Part shown: piece by piece, positions 16,038-23,641 of the stretch
Layout of the letters: each line of letters begins with the position of its first letter
How positions within the stretch are numbered: the stretch's first letter is position 1
Source of the DNA: Candidatus Dadabacteria bacterium
GTDB taxonomy: Bacteria > Desulfobacterota_D > UBA1144 > Nemesobacterales > Nemesobacteraceae
Direction: 5' to 3'
DNA: 32,656 nucleotides
NCBI GenBank assembly: GCA_022826905.1
Contig: JAJDUA010000024.1
Coordinates: 1-32,656 of the forward strand
Program-made: the position numbers and the translations under genes
Notes under the pieces: model-generated
What the model was told of the DNA's origin: nothing
Seen by the model: only the letters and a program-made list of their open reading frames with translations
The model's database searches: none

Positions 16038-16502
16038 TTAATCTTCTGAATCCGACCCTTTCGTCGCTCTCCGATGAGATTCTCGAGATGAAATCAACTC
16101 GTGGTTGATGATAGTCAATGGGTGTTCGTCACCTTCCAACACGAAACCTTTAGCTTCAAGTTCCCGCGAGACGCGCTCGTTGTGTTCCCAGAATTCATTC
16201 TCAAGCCGCCTGTTCTCTTCGGGGTCATCTGAAACTCTCCGCATGCTGCAATATGAATCGAGACTTTTGGAACTGCCGTCAGCATACAAGCGGGAATGCC
16301 TGTCATTCGTCATGCGATGAGACGCGTAATAATCGAGATACTCCCCGGCGTCGTCTCCACCAAACAAATACCAGATAGTCCACCCTCTCTTGACGATCTT
16401 GCCCCGTTGTTGATTTCTGACGGCCTCTTCTGGTAGCTCGATACCCCAGATTTCAAAAGACCTGTTGAAATTTACGATATGCTGATCCATAAGACCGCTC
16501 AT
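16038..16502 (-). CDS. Conserved hypothetical protein
   Basis: I do not recognise a named family. The 154-residue product is hydrophilic and acidic at its C-terminus. It has an aromatic patch (KRGWTIWYLFGGDDAGEYLD, about residues 38-57) followed by YYASHRMTNDRHSRLY and an E/R-rich helical stretch (about 96-120). No signal peptide, membrane helix or cysteine motif is present. The aromatic segment looks structured and coding, and I have a weak memory of similar unnamed proteins in environmental genomes. An AAGGA lies 11 bases before the ATG. An internal ATG at codon 5 is possible. It is the last gene of the minus-strand cluster that contains endonuclease V, but no functional link is evident. 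Confidence 0.65.
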   Translation of the reverse strand: MSGLMDQHIVNFNRSFEIWGIELPEEAVRNQQRGKIVKRGWTIWYLFGGDDAGEYLDYYASHRMTNDRHSRLYADGSSKSLDSYCSMRRVSDDPEENRRLENEFWEHNERVSRELEAKGFVLEGDEHPLTIINHELISSRESHRRATKGSDSED

Positions 16503-16523
16503 CTGGGGTTAATTCCTTGCGTA

Positions 16524-16694
16524 TTATCCTATTTCTTCCCTTTCCAAGTGTCTTTCAAAAAATTCTATTATCCGCAAAGTAAGCTCCGCTCTCTCATCAA
16601 ATCCATCAAATCTTTCTTCTTCCATTTTTGCGTTGAGCAATTTGTAAAGACGATCGTATATGTCCGAAGGAGTTTTTATCTTCTGTTCCTGCAT
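16524..16694 (-). CDS. Small hypothetical protein (56 residues)
   Basis: A short, highly charged and probably all-helical protein. It opens MQEQKIKTPSDIYDRLYKLL and continues with KMEEERFDGFDERAELTLRI, ending in an amphipathic helix. No family recognised. The ATG at 16694 is preferred over an upstream start in the same frame because GAGG lies six bases before it. It is 21 bases upstream of the next minus-strand gene and about 70 bases downstream of endonuclease V, so it probably belongs to the same transcript. It could be an adaptor or regulatory peptide, but nothing in the sequence says so. Confidence 0.5.
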   Translation of the reverse strand: MQEQKIKTPSDIYDRLYKLLNAKMEEERFDGFDERAELTLRIIEFFERHLEREEIG

Positions 16695-16765
16695 ATCATG
16701 TTCCTCACTAGAGTAATATGAGTTTAACCGACCGGATACTCCCATTTAGGAGTATGCGGGGCAAT

Positions 16766-17476
16766 TTATCCACACACATCTTTTTTGAGCGAAGCGACAT
16801 ATTTATCTGCAAGCCTCGTAGGCTCGGGAACCCTAAAACCGCGCGAGCACTCAAGGGCAACCACAACAGCGGTATAGAGATCAGTTCTGTTCCCAATAGA
16901 CACGAAAACCGGTTTAACGCCTTCTCTGGTTCTCAAAGCAGCACCAACGACTTCACGGTCCTTGCCTCTTATTAACTCTCTTTCACCCTTCTTGAGACCC
17001 GGCTCACTGAAACCCCCGTAAAGACATTTCTTTGCGACACCTATAGCCGGAACGTCGAGCAGAACCCCGACATGACAAGCAAGGCCAAAGCCTCTTGGAT
17101 GAGCAAGTCCGTGTCCATCTATCATGATCATGTCACAGCGCTCACGAAGCTCGCCGAAGGTCCTTATGACGCAGGGCGCCTCCCTGAAACCCAGAAGCCC
17201 TGGAACATAGGGGAATACCTCATCGGAGACAGTCCACACCCTTTCGATCTCTTCCAACTCAGGGTAGGAAAAAAGAATCATTCCGCAGACAAGCTTTTTT
17301 TCCTTAACACAGATGGCAATGTCTACACCGGCAATAGTGCTAACCCTCCTTGCGCCAGGGGTTTTAACAACTTTTAGAGAAAGCTCTTTCTGAATACGAA
17401 AAGCTTCCTTGATGGACGGAGGTTCCCCGGAATAAAGCACTTCAAGGTCTTCTATCAAGTTATTTTTATGCTGCAT
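16766..17476 (-). CDS. nfi: Endonuclease V (deoxyinosine 3' endonuclease)
   Basis: This protein, 236 residues from the chosen ATG, nicks the second phosphodiester bond 3' of deoxyinosine and so starts repair of deaminated adenine. All residues I know from the Thermotoga enzyme are present with the same spacing: D52 in AGVDIAI, Y90 and E99 in FPYVPGLLGFREAP, D120 and H126 in IDGHGLAHPRGFG, H135 and K149 in GVAKKCLYGG. An in-frame GTG at 17503 would add nine residues. The ATG at 17476 is preferred because it leaves only an 11-base overlap with the upstream gene. The overlap with a DNA-glycosylase-like gene suggests translational coupling and a shared repair role. Confidence 0.93.
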   Translation of the reverse strand: MQHKNNLIEDLEVLYSGEPPSIKEAFRIQKELSLKVVKTPGARRVSTIAGVDIAICVKEKKLVCGMILFSYPELEEIERVWTVSDEVFPYVPGLLGFREAPCVIRTFGELRERCDMIMIDGHGLAHPRGFGLACHVGVLLDVPAIGVAKKCLYGGFSEPGLKKGERELIRGKDREVVGAALRTREGVKPVFVSIGNRTDLYTAVVVALECSRGFRVPEPTRLADKYVASLKKDVCG

Positions 17477-18344
17477 GAAGACGGAATAGTTGACAGTGGT
17501 CACAAGCTCTGCTTATAGGCACTCGCTTACCCAGCTTCTCGCAATGGCTGCAACCGTACTTGCCATAGAACCACAGCACTGGATCAAGTGCCGCGCTTGT
17601 TCCCGCGATCCGGTCTGGTCCCCCTATATCGGTCTTGGCAACCGCATTGTGGCAGGCGCTTTGGATTATCGGTTTTGCTTCTCTAAGCTCAAGCCCTCGC
17701 GTGGGTGTGATTCCCAGATTCTCCGTCGCACGGCGAACCTGAACATCCACCGCTACGGGAACCTCTTCTATGCGATCTATTTCAGCTCCACCGGGGTCTG
17801 CCATGATCCGAACCCACACTGCCCCTATTTTTGGACCACAGAGAAGTGGGAATCTGGATTGGCCCATCTCATCTCTAGTTTTTAGTGCCTTGAGTAATTC
17901 CCGGGCATCTCCAAAACCACTATCTATTACGCGGCGGATCGGACTATCCTCTAAAGCCAAACTACTAGAGATAACGCGCCAAGCTTTCGAGTCCTGCCCG
18001 TGGCGCTGGCTTACTCTACTCTTACGCAGGAGTGATTCAAGCCTGTCTAGAGGGATTTTTATTACCTCAGAAGGCTCGAAAAGTTCTGGACGTGACCTAA
18101 AAAGTTCCGCTGCCGCCTGCCACAGACTATTTGAGTCTCGCGCGCGGTCCATCGCCGAAACAAAAGTCAGAGACAGGCGCATAGTGCGTTCAGACTTGCC
18201 GGAATCACGCATCTTCTCAACAAATTTTACCTCCGGCATTCGCGACCATGAGTCGTAAGGCACCATATCCCTCTCAGATAGATCAAGCTGCCCTCCGTAG
18301 AAGTCATCGGCAATCATTTTGACTATTTGTGCCGGGTTAGACAT
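17466..18344 (-). CDS. Putative HhH-GPD-like DNA repair protein with C-terminal cysteine cluster
   Basis: I do not know a named family for this 292-residue protein. Residues 165-205 resemble the core of helix-hairpin-helix DNA glycosylases: FPLLCGPKIGAVWVRIM could be a shortened hairpin (LPGVGxKTA-like, with K172), followed by VPVAVDVQVRRATENLG, which resembles the VAVDTHxxR segment holding the catalytic aspartate (here D200). The C-terminus has four cysteines, C265-x2-C268 and C281-x2-C284, with a 12-residue gap. This is unlike the C-x6-C-x2-C-x5-C cluster of endonuclease III, so zinc or a different Fe-S site is possible. It overlaps endonuclease V, which favours a base-repair role. The assignment is inference from short motifs. 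Confidence 0.6.
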   Translation of the reverse strand: MSNPAQIVKMIADDFYGGQLDLSERDMVPYDSWSRMPEVKFVEKMRDSGKSERTMRLSLTFVSAMDRARDSNSLWQAAAELFRSRPELFEPSEVIKIPLDRLESLLRKSRVSQRHGQDSKAWRVISSSLALEDSPIRRVIDSGFGDARELLKALKTRDEMGQSRFPLLCGPKIGAVWVRIMADPGGAEIDRIEEVPVAVDVQVRRATENLGITPTRGLELREAKPIIQSACHNAVAKTDIGGPDRIAGTSAALDPVLWFYGKYGCSHCEKLGKRVPISRACDHCQLFRLHAA

Positions 18345-18385
18345 CTTTAGAAACTGAAGATCTGTTCTCTGTCGTTTTTACCACT

Positions 18386-18607
18386 TTAAGTTGGGATCCG
18401 GAAAGGCTTTAAGGGTTCTGATCCGTCTTCCTCGCACGAAGCAATATACTCATCAATCGACCGACGAAACTCCTTTCGTATTCCCTCAGTATCAGTCGCT
18501 TCAAAAGAGACGATTGAATAACTCCCACTGTTAATAACTCTTCCGTGAAAACGCCCTACGGAATCGTCAAATTCAACCTCTGCAATATACCCCTTGTATT
18601 CAATCAC
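18386..18607 (-). CDS. HicB-family antitoxin-like protein, no HicA beside it
   Basis: A 73-residue product starting at GTG. It reads VIEYKGYIAEVEFDDSVGRF, then HGRVINSG, then IRKEFRRSIDEYIASCEEDG and PLKPF. This is the compact RNase-H-like fold of HicB antitoxins, close to the common form KYKGYxGxVEFDxxxGxFHGxV followed by the EEL-x-x-x-F-x-x-S-V-x-D-Y-L helix. A longer frame continues upstream without an ATG near this motif and runs into the opposite-strand hydrolase, so the GTG with GGAG seven bases before it is the likely start. HicA would normally lie just upstream, but that space holds the divergent dehalogenase. It is 41 bases from the HhH-like gene and probably co-transcribed with it. 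Confidence 0.7.
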   Translation of the reverse strand: MIEYKGYIAEVEFDDSVGRFHGRVINSGSYSIVSFEATDTEGIRKEFRRSIDEYIASCEEDGSEPLKPFRIPT

Positions 18608-18625
18608 GGTTTCACTCCGGCGGCT

Positions 18626-18655
18626 TTGAGGAAAGCGGTTACGTCTGGTTAGAAT
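18626..18655 (+). promoter_or_regulatory. Probable promoter of the dehalogenase gene
   Basis: TTGAGG at 18626-18631 and TAGAAT at 18650-18655 are separated by 18 bases. The predicted start near 18662 leaves about nine bases before the ATG, with no Shine-Dalgarno sequence in ATACGAAAAC. It sits just upstream of the divergent HicB-like start, so the two promoters share a short regulatory space. Confidence 0.4.
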
Positions 18656-18670
18656 AGAATATACGAAAAC

Positions 18671-19543
18671 ATGTTCGGAAAAAACTTCAAAAAGCAAAAA
18701 ATCCGGATCCCCGAAGTCGAGATAAACACCGTCTGGGGAGGAAAAGGAAAGCCCTTGCTTCTTCTGCACGGTTATCCACAGACGCATGTTATGTGGCACG
18801 CGGTAGCGCGTACTCTCGCCTCGAACTTTCTGATCGTGTGCCCTGATCTCCGGGGTTATGGAGACAGTTCTAAGCCCGCCGGGAAAAAAGATCACTCAAA
18901 CTATTCAAAAAGAGCCATGGCCGCGGATATGGTTTCGGTAATGGAAGCTCTGGGTTTTCGTGAATTCTACGCCGCGGGACACGACAGGGGAGGCAGGGTG
19001 CTTCACCGCATGTGTATTGATCACCCTGAAAAAGTCCTCAAGGCCTGCGTCATGGACATAGCCCCTACCCACCACATGTTCAAGACCGCGGACAAGCACT
19101 TTTCCACGGGTTACTATCACTGGTTTTTTCTTATCCAGCCCGACGGACTTCCGGAGAAAATGATAGGGGCTGACCCGGAATACTATCTTCTTGAGAAACT
19201 CAGGCGCTGGAGCGCCCCCGGTGCGAAATTTGATCCCGAAGCCGTAAAAGAGTACGTGCGCTGTTTCAGCGATTCGCGTGCGATCCACGCAAGCTGTGAA
19301 GACTACAGGGCCGCGGCTTCCATAGATATTGTTCATGACGAAGAGGATATGGAGGCCAGAATAAAGTGTCCGCTCCTTGCCCTATGGGGTAGAAAAGGGT
19401 TCATTCACAGAACCTACGACGTGCTTGGCGTATGGAAGGAAAAGGCGCTTGACGTTTCGGGGAAACCGCTTGACTGTGGCCATTTTGTCCCGGAGGAAAA
19501 ACCCCGGGAGACCTCCGCGGAACTGCTGTCATTTTTCGGATAA
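18671..19543 (+). CDS. Haloacetate (fluoroacetate) dehalogenase-type alpha/beta hydrolase
   Basis: A 290-residue alpha/beta-hydrolase. The oxyanion region is LLLHGYPQTHVMW, then PDLRGYGDSSKP. The nucleophile elbow is GHDRGGRV with D105, R106 and R109. D129 and H271 (CGHFVPEE) complete the triad. Cap residues H150-W151 in YYHWFFLIQP and a tyrosine in CEDYRAAASID are in the positions that hold the halide and carboxylate in structurally studied fluoroacetate dehalogenases (H155, W156 and Y219 of the Rhodopseudomonas enzyme). IGADPEYYL after the cap is another family hallmark. The enzyme should hydrolyse haloacetates to glycolate, but epoxide hydrolase activity cannot be excluded. No signal peptide. 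It stands alone between divergent and unrelated genes. Confidence 0.8.
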   Translation: MFGKNFKKQKIRIPEVEINTVWGGKGKPLLLLHGYPQTHVMWHAVARTLASNFLIVCPDLRGYGDSSKPAGKKDHSNYSKRAMAADMVSVMEALGFREFYAAGHDRGGRVLHRMCIDHPEKVLKACVMDIAPTHHMFKTADKHFSTGYYHWFFLIQPDGLPEKMIGADPEYYLLEKLRRWSAPGAKFDPEAVKEYVRCFSDSRAIHASCEDYRAAASIDIVHDEEDMEARIKCPLLALWGRKGFIHRTYDVLGVWKEKALDVSGKPLDCGHFVPEEKPRETSAELLSFFG

Positions 19544-19700
19544 CGGAATTTCCCGGAGCATTCCAATTTATGCCCTCTTTGCCTTATCTGATACCTGAAC
19601 CTTCTCTATCGTAGTCCCTCGCTTTTTCTCCGCTCCCTTCAATCCACTCGAATATATTCACCCCACACCCACCCTGAACGAAACAATTACGAAATCCTCA

Positions 19701-19729
19701 TTGACGTGTGTACCGGCATGCGGTACATT
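19701..19729 (+). promoter_or_regulatory. higBA promoter with palindromic operator
   Basis: TTGACG (19701-19706) and TACATT (19724-19729) have a 17-base spacer. Within and beyond the spacer lies a perfect inverted repeat, TGTACCG (19709-19715) and CGGTACA (19721-19727), which covers part of the -10 box. A repressor such as HigA bound there would block RNA polymerase, the usual autoregulation of such systems. Predicted transcription start coincides with the higB ATG at 19735. Confidence 0.65.
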
Positions 19730-19734
19730 CTTCC

Positions 19735-20013
19735 ATGGTTCGAAGTTTTCGCCATCGAGGCCTCAAGCGGCTGTACGAGCTTGGTGACCCGAGCCGAGTG
19801 CGCGCGGATCAGGCGGAACGCATTGCACTCGTATTGGCGGATCTTGACGATGCACGCAAACCCTCGGATCTCGATTTGCCCGGTTATCGTCTTCACCCGT
19901 TGAAAGGTGTTCTGAAGGGATTTTGGAGCATCTCGATTTCTGGCAATTGGCGGGTCATATTCCGCTTTGACAATGGCGATGTATACGACGTCGACTTGGT
20001 TGACTACCACTAG
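19735..20013 (+). CDS. higB: HigB-type toxin (RelE/ParE superfamily mRNA interferase)
   Basis: A 92-residue basic protein with the HigB opening [18 protein letters not shown], followed by [20 protein letters not shown] and the C-terminal strand [20 protein letters not shown] that ends in YH. This is the small barrel fold of ribosome-dependent RNases in the RelE/ParE superfamily. The internal ATG at 19735 is chosen over an earlier in-frame ATG at 19708 because it matches the family start and because 19708 lies inside the operator. There is no Shine-Dalgarno sequence. The antitoxin gene follows after 14 bases, the toxin-first order typical of higBA. The toxin appears intact. Confidence 0.9.
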   Translation: MVRSFRHRGLKRLYELGDPSRVRADQAERIALVLADLDDARKPSDLDLPGYRLHPLKGVLKGFWSISISGNWRVIFRFDNGDVYDVDLVDYH

Positions 20014-20027
20014 GAGGAAGCAGCAAT

Positions 20028-20330
20028 ATGACGATGAACAGTCCACCACATCCCGGCCACAGCATTAGGGAGAACTGCCTAGCCCCACTTGGGTTGAACG
20101 TTACCGAGGCGGCGAAAGTTTTGGGCGTCGCTCGTCACACGCTTTCGCGTGTATTGAACGGCCGTGCAGCAATTTCACCGGAGATGGCTATCAGGCTTGA
20201 GAAGGCAGGCTGGTCCAATGCCGAGTTCTGGCTACGTCGCCAAACCACCTACGACCTGGTGCAAGCACGCAAGGACGAAAACCGGATCAAAGTCAAGCCC
20301 TACCGGTCACAGCAGACGGAACAGGAATAA
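20028..20330 (+). CDS. higA: HigA-type antitoxin, XRE-family DNA-binding protein
   Basis: A 100-residue antitoxin that neutralises HigB and represses the operon. It opens with [20 protein letters not shown], a HigA signature, and continues with a helix-turn-helix ([18 protein letters not shown], about residues 27-44), then [20 protein letters not shown] and [15 protein letters not shown], which place it in the HigA subgroup of XRE proteins. A strong AGGAGG lies eight bases before the ATG, in contrast to higB, so antitoxin should be made in excess. It is 29 bases upstream of the AbrB-type antitoxin gene, which could be read through from the same promoter. Confidence 0.92.
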   Translation: MTMNSPPHPGHSIRENCLAPLGLNVTEAAKVLGVARHTLSRVLNGRAAISPEMAIRLEKAGWSNAEFWLRRQTTYDLVQARKDENRIKVKPYRSQQTEQE

Positions 20331-20359
20331 AAACCGAAATTACCACAAAGGAGTTGGCC

Positions 20360-20602
20360 ATGATCGTAAAAATTTTTAAGAGCGGCAGTAGTCAAGCTAT
20401 ACGCATACCGAAGGATTTCGACTACGAAGGCGTAACGGAGCTGACCGTGCGGAAAATCGGCGAAAAACTGATCCTGGAACCGGTACGCAAATCTTGGCTA
20501 ACTCTGTATGACGAGATCAAGGCGTTAGGAACAGATGACGACTTTCTGGCTGATCGACCTGACTTGTTCGCCATTGACGAAAACAGGGTGAAGTTCAAAT
20601 GA
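20360..20602 (+). CDS. vapB: VapB-type antitoxin (AbrB/SpoVT fold)
   Basis: An 80-residue protein. The N-terminal swapped-hairpin DNA-binding domain is MIVKIFKSGSSQAIRIPKDF (residues 1-20), followed by VTELTVRKIGEKLILEPVRK. The C-terminal tail (LTLYDEIKALGTDDDFLADR) is the toxin-binding segment of VapB-type antitoxins. The ATG at 20360 has AAAGGAG seven bases upstream. An in-frame TTG two codons earlier is unlikely. The stop overlaps the next ATG as ATGA, the normal vapBC layout, but the toxin gene behind it is broken, so this is now an orphan antitoxin beside higBA. Confidence 0.88.
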   Translation: MIVKIFKSGSSQAIRIPKDFDYEGVTELTVRKIGEKLILEPVRKSWLTLYDEIKALGTDDDFLADRPDLFAIDENRVKFK

Positions 20603-20756
20603 ACTGCATCTCGATACGAATACGTTCAGCTACATCATGTATCACCGCACTTTGTCGATTGTCGAGATCTTGGATGAGAAAACGCGTGCTGGCTATACCA
20701 TCTGCATTTCAGTGGTCACTTGCCAAAATTTTTCAAACGTAGCGGGTTTGTCTTAG
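20599..20756 (+). pseudogene. vapC: vapC toxin remnant, frameshifted and truncated (PIN domain)
   Basis: The ATG at 20599 overlaps the vapB stop as expected for vapC, but its frame gives no PIN-domain sequence. One base later in phase, from 20604, the reading is LHLDTNTFSYIMYHR, then LSIVEILDEKTRAGYTICIS, then VVTCQNF and a stop at 20754-20756. The LDTN motif carries the first catalytic aspartate of VapC nucleases, and CISVVT is where the following strand leads into an AEL-type acidic motif, which is missing. One base lost after ATGAA explains the N-terminal break. About two thirds of the protein is deleted. The toxin must be inactive. Confidence 0.8.
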
Positions 20757-20791
20757 GACAACTGGATTGTGTCCTGATTTACTCTTGTTTT

Positions 20792-20797
20792 TATAAT
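20792..20797 (+). promoter_or_regulatory. Possible -10 box of gshB
   Basis: TATAAT at 20792-20797 lies 26 bases before the gshB ATG. A -35-like TTGTGT (20767-20772) is 19 bases upstream, wider than ideal. A second weak -10 (TATAGA, 20810-20815) lies even closer to the start. The ribosome site is poor (AGAG). Weak prediction. Confidence 0.3.
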
Positions 20798-20823
20798 TCC
20801 CCAACTTCATATAGAGTATCACC

Positions 20824-21765
20824 ATGTCGAAAATGCTTTTCGTGATGGACCCGATCGAATCCATAAACATAAACAAGGATACCACCTTCGTTATAATGCT
20901 TGAATGCCAAGCTAGGGGACATGAGATTCGCTACTGCGAACTCAAGGATCTTTTCATCAAGGACTCGGAAGCATGGGCAGGTTCGACGGCACTTCGCCTC
21001 GAGAGAAAAAGCGACTATTACTCCAAAGGGGCCACGGAAACTTCCCCGCTTGATGACTTCGACGTCGTATGGATGAGGAAGGACCCTCCCTTCAACATGG
21101 ACTACATCTACTCAACCTACATACTTAGCAGGGTTGACGAGTCCGAAACGCACGTGATCAACCATCCGGCCGGGATAAGAGAGTCCAATGAAAAGATATA
21201 CGCCCTTAATTTCGCAGACTACATACCCCCTACCCTGGTTTCAAAAGATATAGAAAAACTGAAGGAGTTTCTCCGCGATACCGGAAACGAAATGGTCGTA
21301 AAACCGCTTGACGGTTACGGCGGGGAGGGAATATTCCTCGTAAGGGCCGATGACCCCAACCTAAACGTCATACTCGAGAGCATAACAGGTTTCGGACAGA
21401 CCTACGTGATGGCCCAGAAGTTCATAAAAGAGGTTTCACAGGGAGACAAAAGGGTTATAATTCTAAACGGCCAGCCCATAGGGGCCGTGATGAGGGTCGC
21501 CGCAAGGGGAGAATTCAGAAGCAATTTCCACTCCGGGGGACATCCCGAGAAAACCACGCTTACGGAAAGGGATCTTGAGATATGCGATGGCCTTCGGGAG
21601 AAACTGGTGCAGGATCGGCTCTATCTGGTCGGAATCGACATAGTCGGAGGGTATCTGACGGAAGTCAACACCACGAGCCCGACATGCGTTCAGGAAATAA
21701 ACTTTTTCAGCGGAGTGAAGCTTGAATCAGAGATAGTTGACTTTGCGGAAAACATTGTCCGTTAG
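20824..21765 (+). CDS. gshB: Glutathione synthetase, bacterial ATP-grasp type
   Basis: This 313-residue enzyme ligates gamma-glutamylcysteine and glycine with ATP to make glutathione. The N-terminal substrate domain opens MLFVMDPIESININKDTTFV, the family signature, with VVWMRKDPPFNMDYIYSTY and HVINHPAGIRESNEKIYALN. The ATP-grasp region includes VVKPLDGYGGEGIFLV (about residues 158-173), the VMAQKFIKEVSQGDKRVII strand and the C-terminal metal site GIDIVGGYLTEVNTTSPTC. Length is normal. gshA is not in this window. It precedes gatC by 56 bases and may be co-transcribed with gatCA. Confidence 0.96.
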   Translation: MSKMLFVMDPIESININKDTTFVIMLECQARGHEIRYCELKDLFIKDSEAWAGSTALRLERKSDYYSKGATETSPLDDFDVVWMRKDPPFNMDYIYSTYILSRVDESETHVINHPAGIRESNEKIYALNFADYIPPTLVSKDIEKLKEFLRDTGNEMVVKPLDGYGGEGIFLVRADDPNLNVILESITGFGQTYVMAQKFIKEVSQGDKRVIILNGQPIGAVMRVAARGEFRSNFHSGGHPEKTTLTERDLEICDGLREKLVQDRLYLVGIDIVGGYLTEVNTTSPTCVQEINFFSGVKLESEIVDFAENIVR

Positions 21766-21821
21766 TCTCCCGACAACCGTTAAAAACAGCTCAGGACAAA
21801 AATCTCGTATAAGGATTTAAC

Positions 21822-22118
21822 GTGAAAATATCAAAAAAGGATGTGCTCAACACAGCAGAGCTTGCAAGGCTCGAGTTCGATGACGAGACGCTTTCTAAAT
21901 TTACACGCCAGCTCGGTGATATTCTCGTTCACATAGATGAGCTTGCCGAGCTTGATACAAAGAACGTGGATCCCACTTCCCACGTCCTTGAACTCTCAAT
22001 CCCCTTCCGAAAAGACGAGGTAAGCCAGGTAATAACGACTGAGGAAGCCCTTCGCAACGCGCCCAGCCAAGAAAACGATTTTTTCACCGTTCCAAAAGTC
22101 ATAGAGGATCAGAGCTGA
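21822..22118 (+). CDS. gatC: Asp-tRNA(Asn)/Glu-tRNA(Gln) amidotransferase subunit C
   Basis: A 98-residue helical subunit that holds GatA and GatB together. It has the typical opening ([20 protein letters not shown]), the [20 protein letters not shown] helix and the extended C-terminal strand [19 protein letters not shown]. The start is GTG at 21822 with an AAGGA upstream, the only in-frame start that leaves the conserved N-terminus intact. gatA follows after four bases. gatB is not in the window. Confidence 0.94.
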   Translation: MKISKKDVLNTAELARLEFDDETLSKFTRQLGDILVHIDELAELDTKNVDPTSHVLELSIPFRKDEVSQVITTEEALRNAPSQENDFFTVPKVIEDQS

Positions 22119-22122
22119 CCCG

Positions 22123-23586
22123 ATGTCCATTCCGAGAACCATAAAAGAGTCAGCCACGCTGATTAAAGAAAGAGAAGTTTCACCTGTGGAGCTTGCAGAA
22201 CTTTTTCTTGAGCGCATATCCGCCGAGGACGGGAAAATAAACTCATACATAACCGTCTGGGAAGAAGCGGCTCTGGATGCCGCCAGAAAGGCGGAAAAAG
22301 AGATATCAAAAGGAAACTACTTGGGACCTCTCCACGGAGTCCCAATAGCGCTTAAGGATATTTTCGTGACAAAGGACTCGCGAACCACCTGCGGGTCAAA
22401 AATGCTGCGGGATTTCGTAGCTCCCTATAATTCCACCGTGGCCGAGAAACTCATGGCAAGCGGTTCCGTAGTGCTCGGAAAAAACAACATGGACGAGTTC
22501 GCCATGGGATCTTCAAACGAAACATCTTACTTCGGACCGGTAAGAAACCCCTGGGACACCGAAAGGGTTCCGGGAGGATCAAGCGGAGGCAGCGCTGCAG
22601 CGACGGCGGCGAATCTCTGCCTCGCGTCAGTCGGAACGGATACCGGAGGTTCCATAAGACAACCCGGTTCGCTCTGCGGAGTAGTGGGAATGAAACCCAC
22701 CTACGGGAGGGTAAGCCGCTACGGCATGATCGCTTTCGCTTCTTCCCTTGACCAAGCGGGGCCGCTCGCTAAAACAGTGGAGGACGCGGCCATAATCCTC
22801 TCTTCCATAGCGGGCCACGACCCCATGGACTCAACATCGGTAAACCTTCCAGCCGCCGATTACACAGCCGACCTCAGCGCGGACATAAAGGGGCTGCGGA
22901 TAGGCATACCGAAGGAATACTTCATTTCGGGGATGGATCCTGAAGTGGAACAGTCCATCCGCAAAGCCATCACAGAACTCGAAGCCCTGGGAGCGGAAAT
23001 TGTGGAGATTTCCCTCCCTCATTCCCGTTACGCGGTTTCGACCTACTATATCATAGCCCCCTCTGAAGCAAGTTCGAACCTCGCGAGATACGACGGCGTA
23101 AGATACACGTACCGCTGCGAAAACCCTGAAACCCTGAGAGACCTGTTTTTCAAAAGCCGCTCGGAAGGATTCGGAGATGAAGTGAAAAGAAGAATAATGC
23201 TTGGAACCTACGCCCTCTCCACGGGCTATTATGACGCCTATTACCTAAAAGCCCAGAAGGCAAGAACCCTGATAATAGAAGATTTCGAGAAGGCGTGGGA
23301 AAAAGTTGACGTCATAGCAAGTGCCACCTCTCCAGAGACCGCCTTCAGGATAGGAGAGAAGACGGATGATCCCCTGAAAATGTACCTCTCAGACATACTC
23401 ACCATTCCCTGCAATATAGCAGGACTGCCGGGAATATCAGTCCCCTGCGGATTTAGTTCAGAAAACCTTCCGATAGGGCTTCAGATAATGGGAAAACCGT
23501 TTGACGAGCAGACTGTGCTCAATGTCGCCTACGCTTACGAGCAAAGCACGAAGTGGTACGAAAAAGAGGTAGCCCCACCCGGATAA
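22123..23586 (+). CDS. gatA: Asp-tRNA(Asn)/Glu-tRNA(Gln) amidotransferase subunit A
   Basis: This 487-residue amidase subunit releases ammonia from glutamine (or asparagine), which GatB uses to convert Glu-tRNA(Gln) or Asp-tRNA(Asn) to the amide form. The amidase-signature triad is intact and at standard positions: K78 in [11 protein letters not shown], the cis-serine S153 in [11 protein letters not shown], and the nucleophile S177 in [12 protein letters not shown]. The C-terminal [14 protein letters not shown] and [13 protein letters not shown] motifs are also present. It overlaps no neighbour but is only four bases after gatC. Presence of GatCA means one amide aminoacyl-tRNA is made indirectly. 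Confidence 0.97.
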   Translation: MSIPRTIKESATLIKEREVSPVELAELFLERISAEDGKINSYITVWEEAALDAARKAEKEISKGNYLGPLHGVPIALKDIFVTKDSRTTCGSKMLRDFVAPYNSTVAEKLMASGSVVLGKNNMDEFAMGSSNETSYFGPVRNPWDTERVPGGSSGGSAAATAANLCLASVGTDTGGSIRQPGSLCGVVGMKPTYGRVSRYGMIAFASSLDQAGPLAKTVEDAAIILSSIAGHDPMDSTSVNLPAADYTADLSADIKGLRIGIPKEYFISGMDPEVEQSIRKAITELEALGAEIVEISLPHSRYAVSTYYIIAPSEASSNLARYDGVRYTYRCENPETLRDLFFKSRSEGFGDEVKRRIMLGTYALSTGYYDAYYLKAQKARTLIIEDFEKAWEKVDVIASATSPETAFRIGEKTDDPLKMYLSDILTIPCNIAGLPGISVPCGFSSENLPIGLQIMGKPFDEQTVLNVAYAYEQSTKWYEKEVAPPG

Positions 23587-23641
23587 TCGCAATTCGTCAT
23601 ACATGTCGGCGTAAAAGCATGTTATTATCGAAGATATGAAG

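Noticed and set aside
18608-18895. Extended N-terminus of the HicB-like frame
   Set aside because: This extension is antisense to the well-conserved start of the dehalogenase and has no HicB similarity. A GTG start at 18607 explains the protein better.
19708-19734. Earlier in-frame start for higB
   Set aside because: The added residues do not match HigB, and this ATG lies inside the promoter and operator palindrome.
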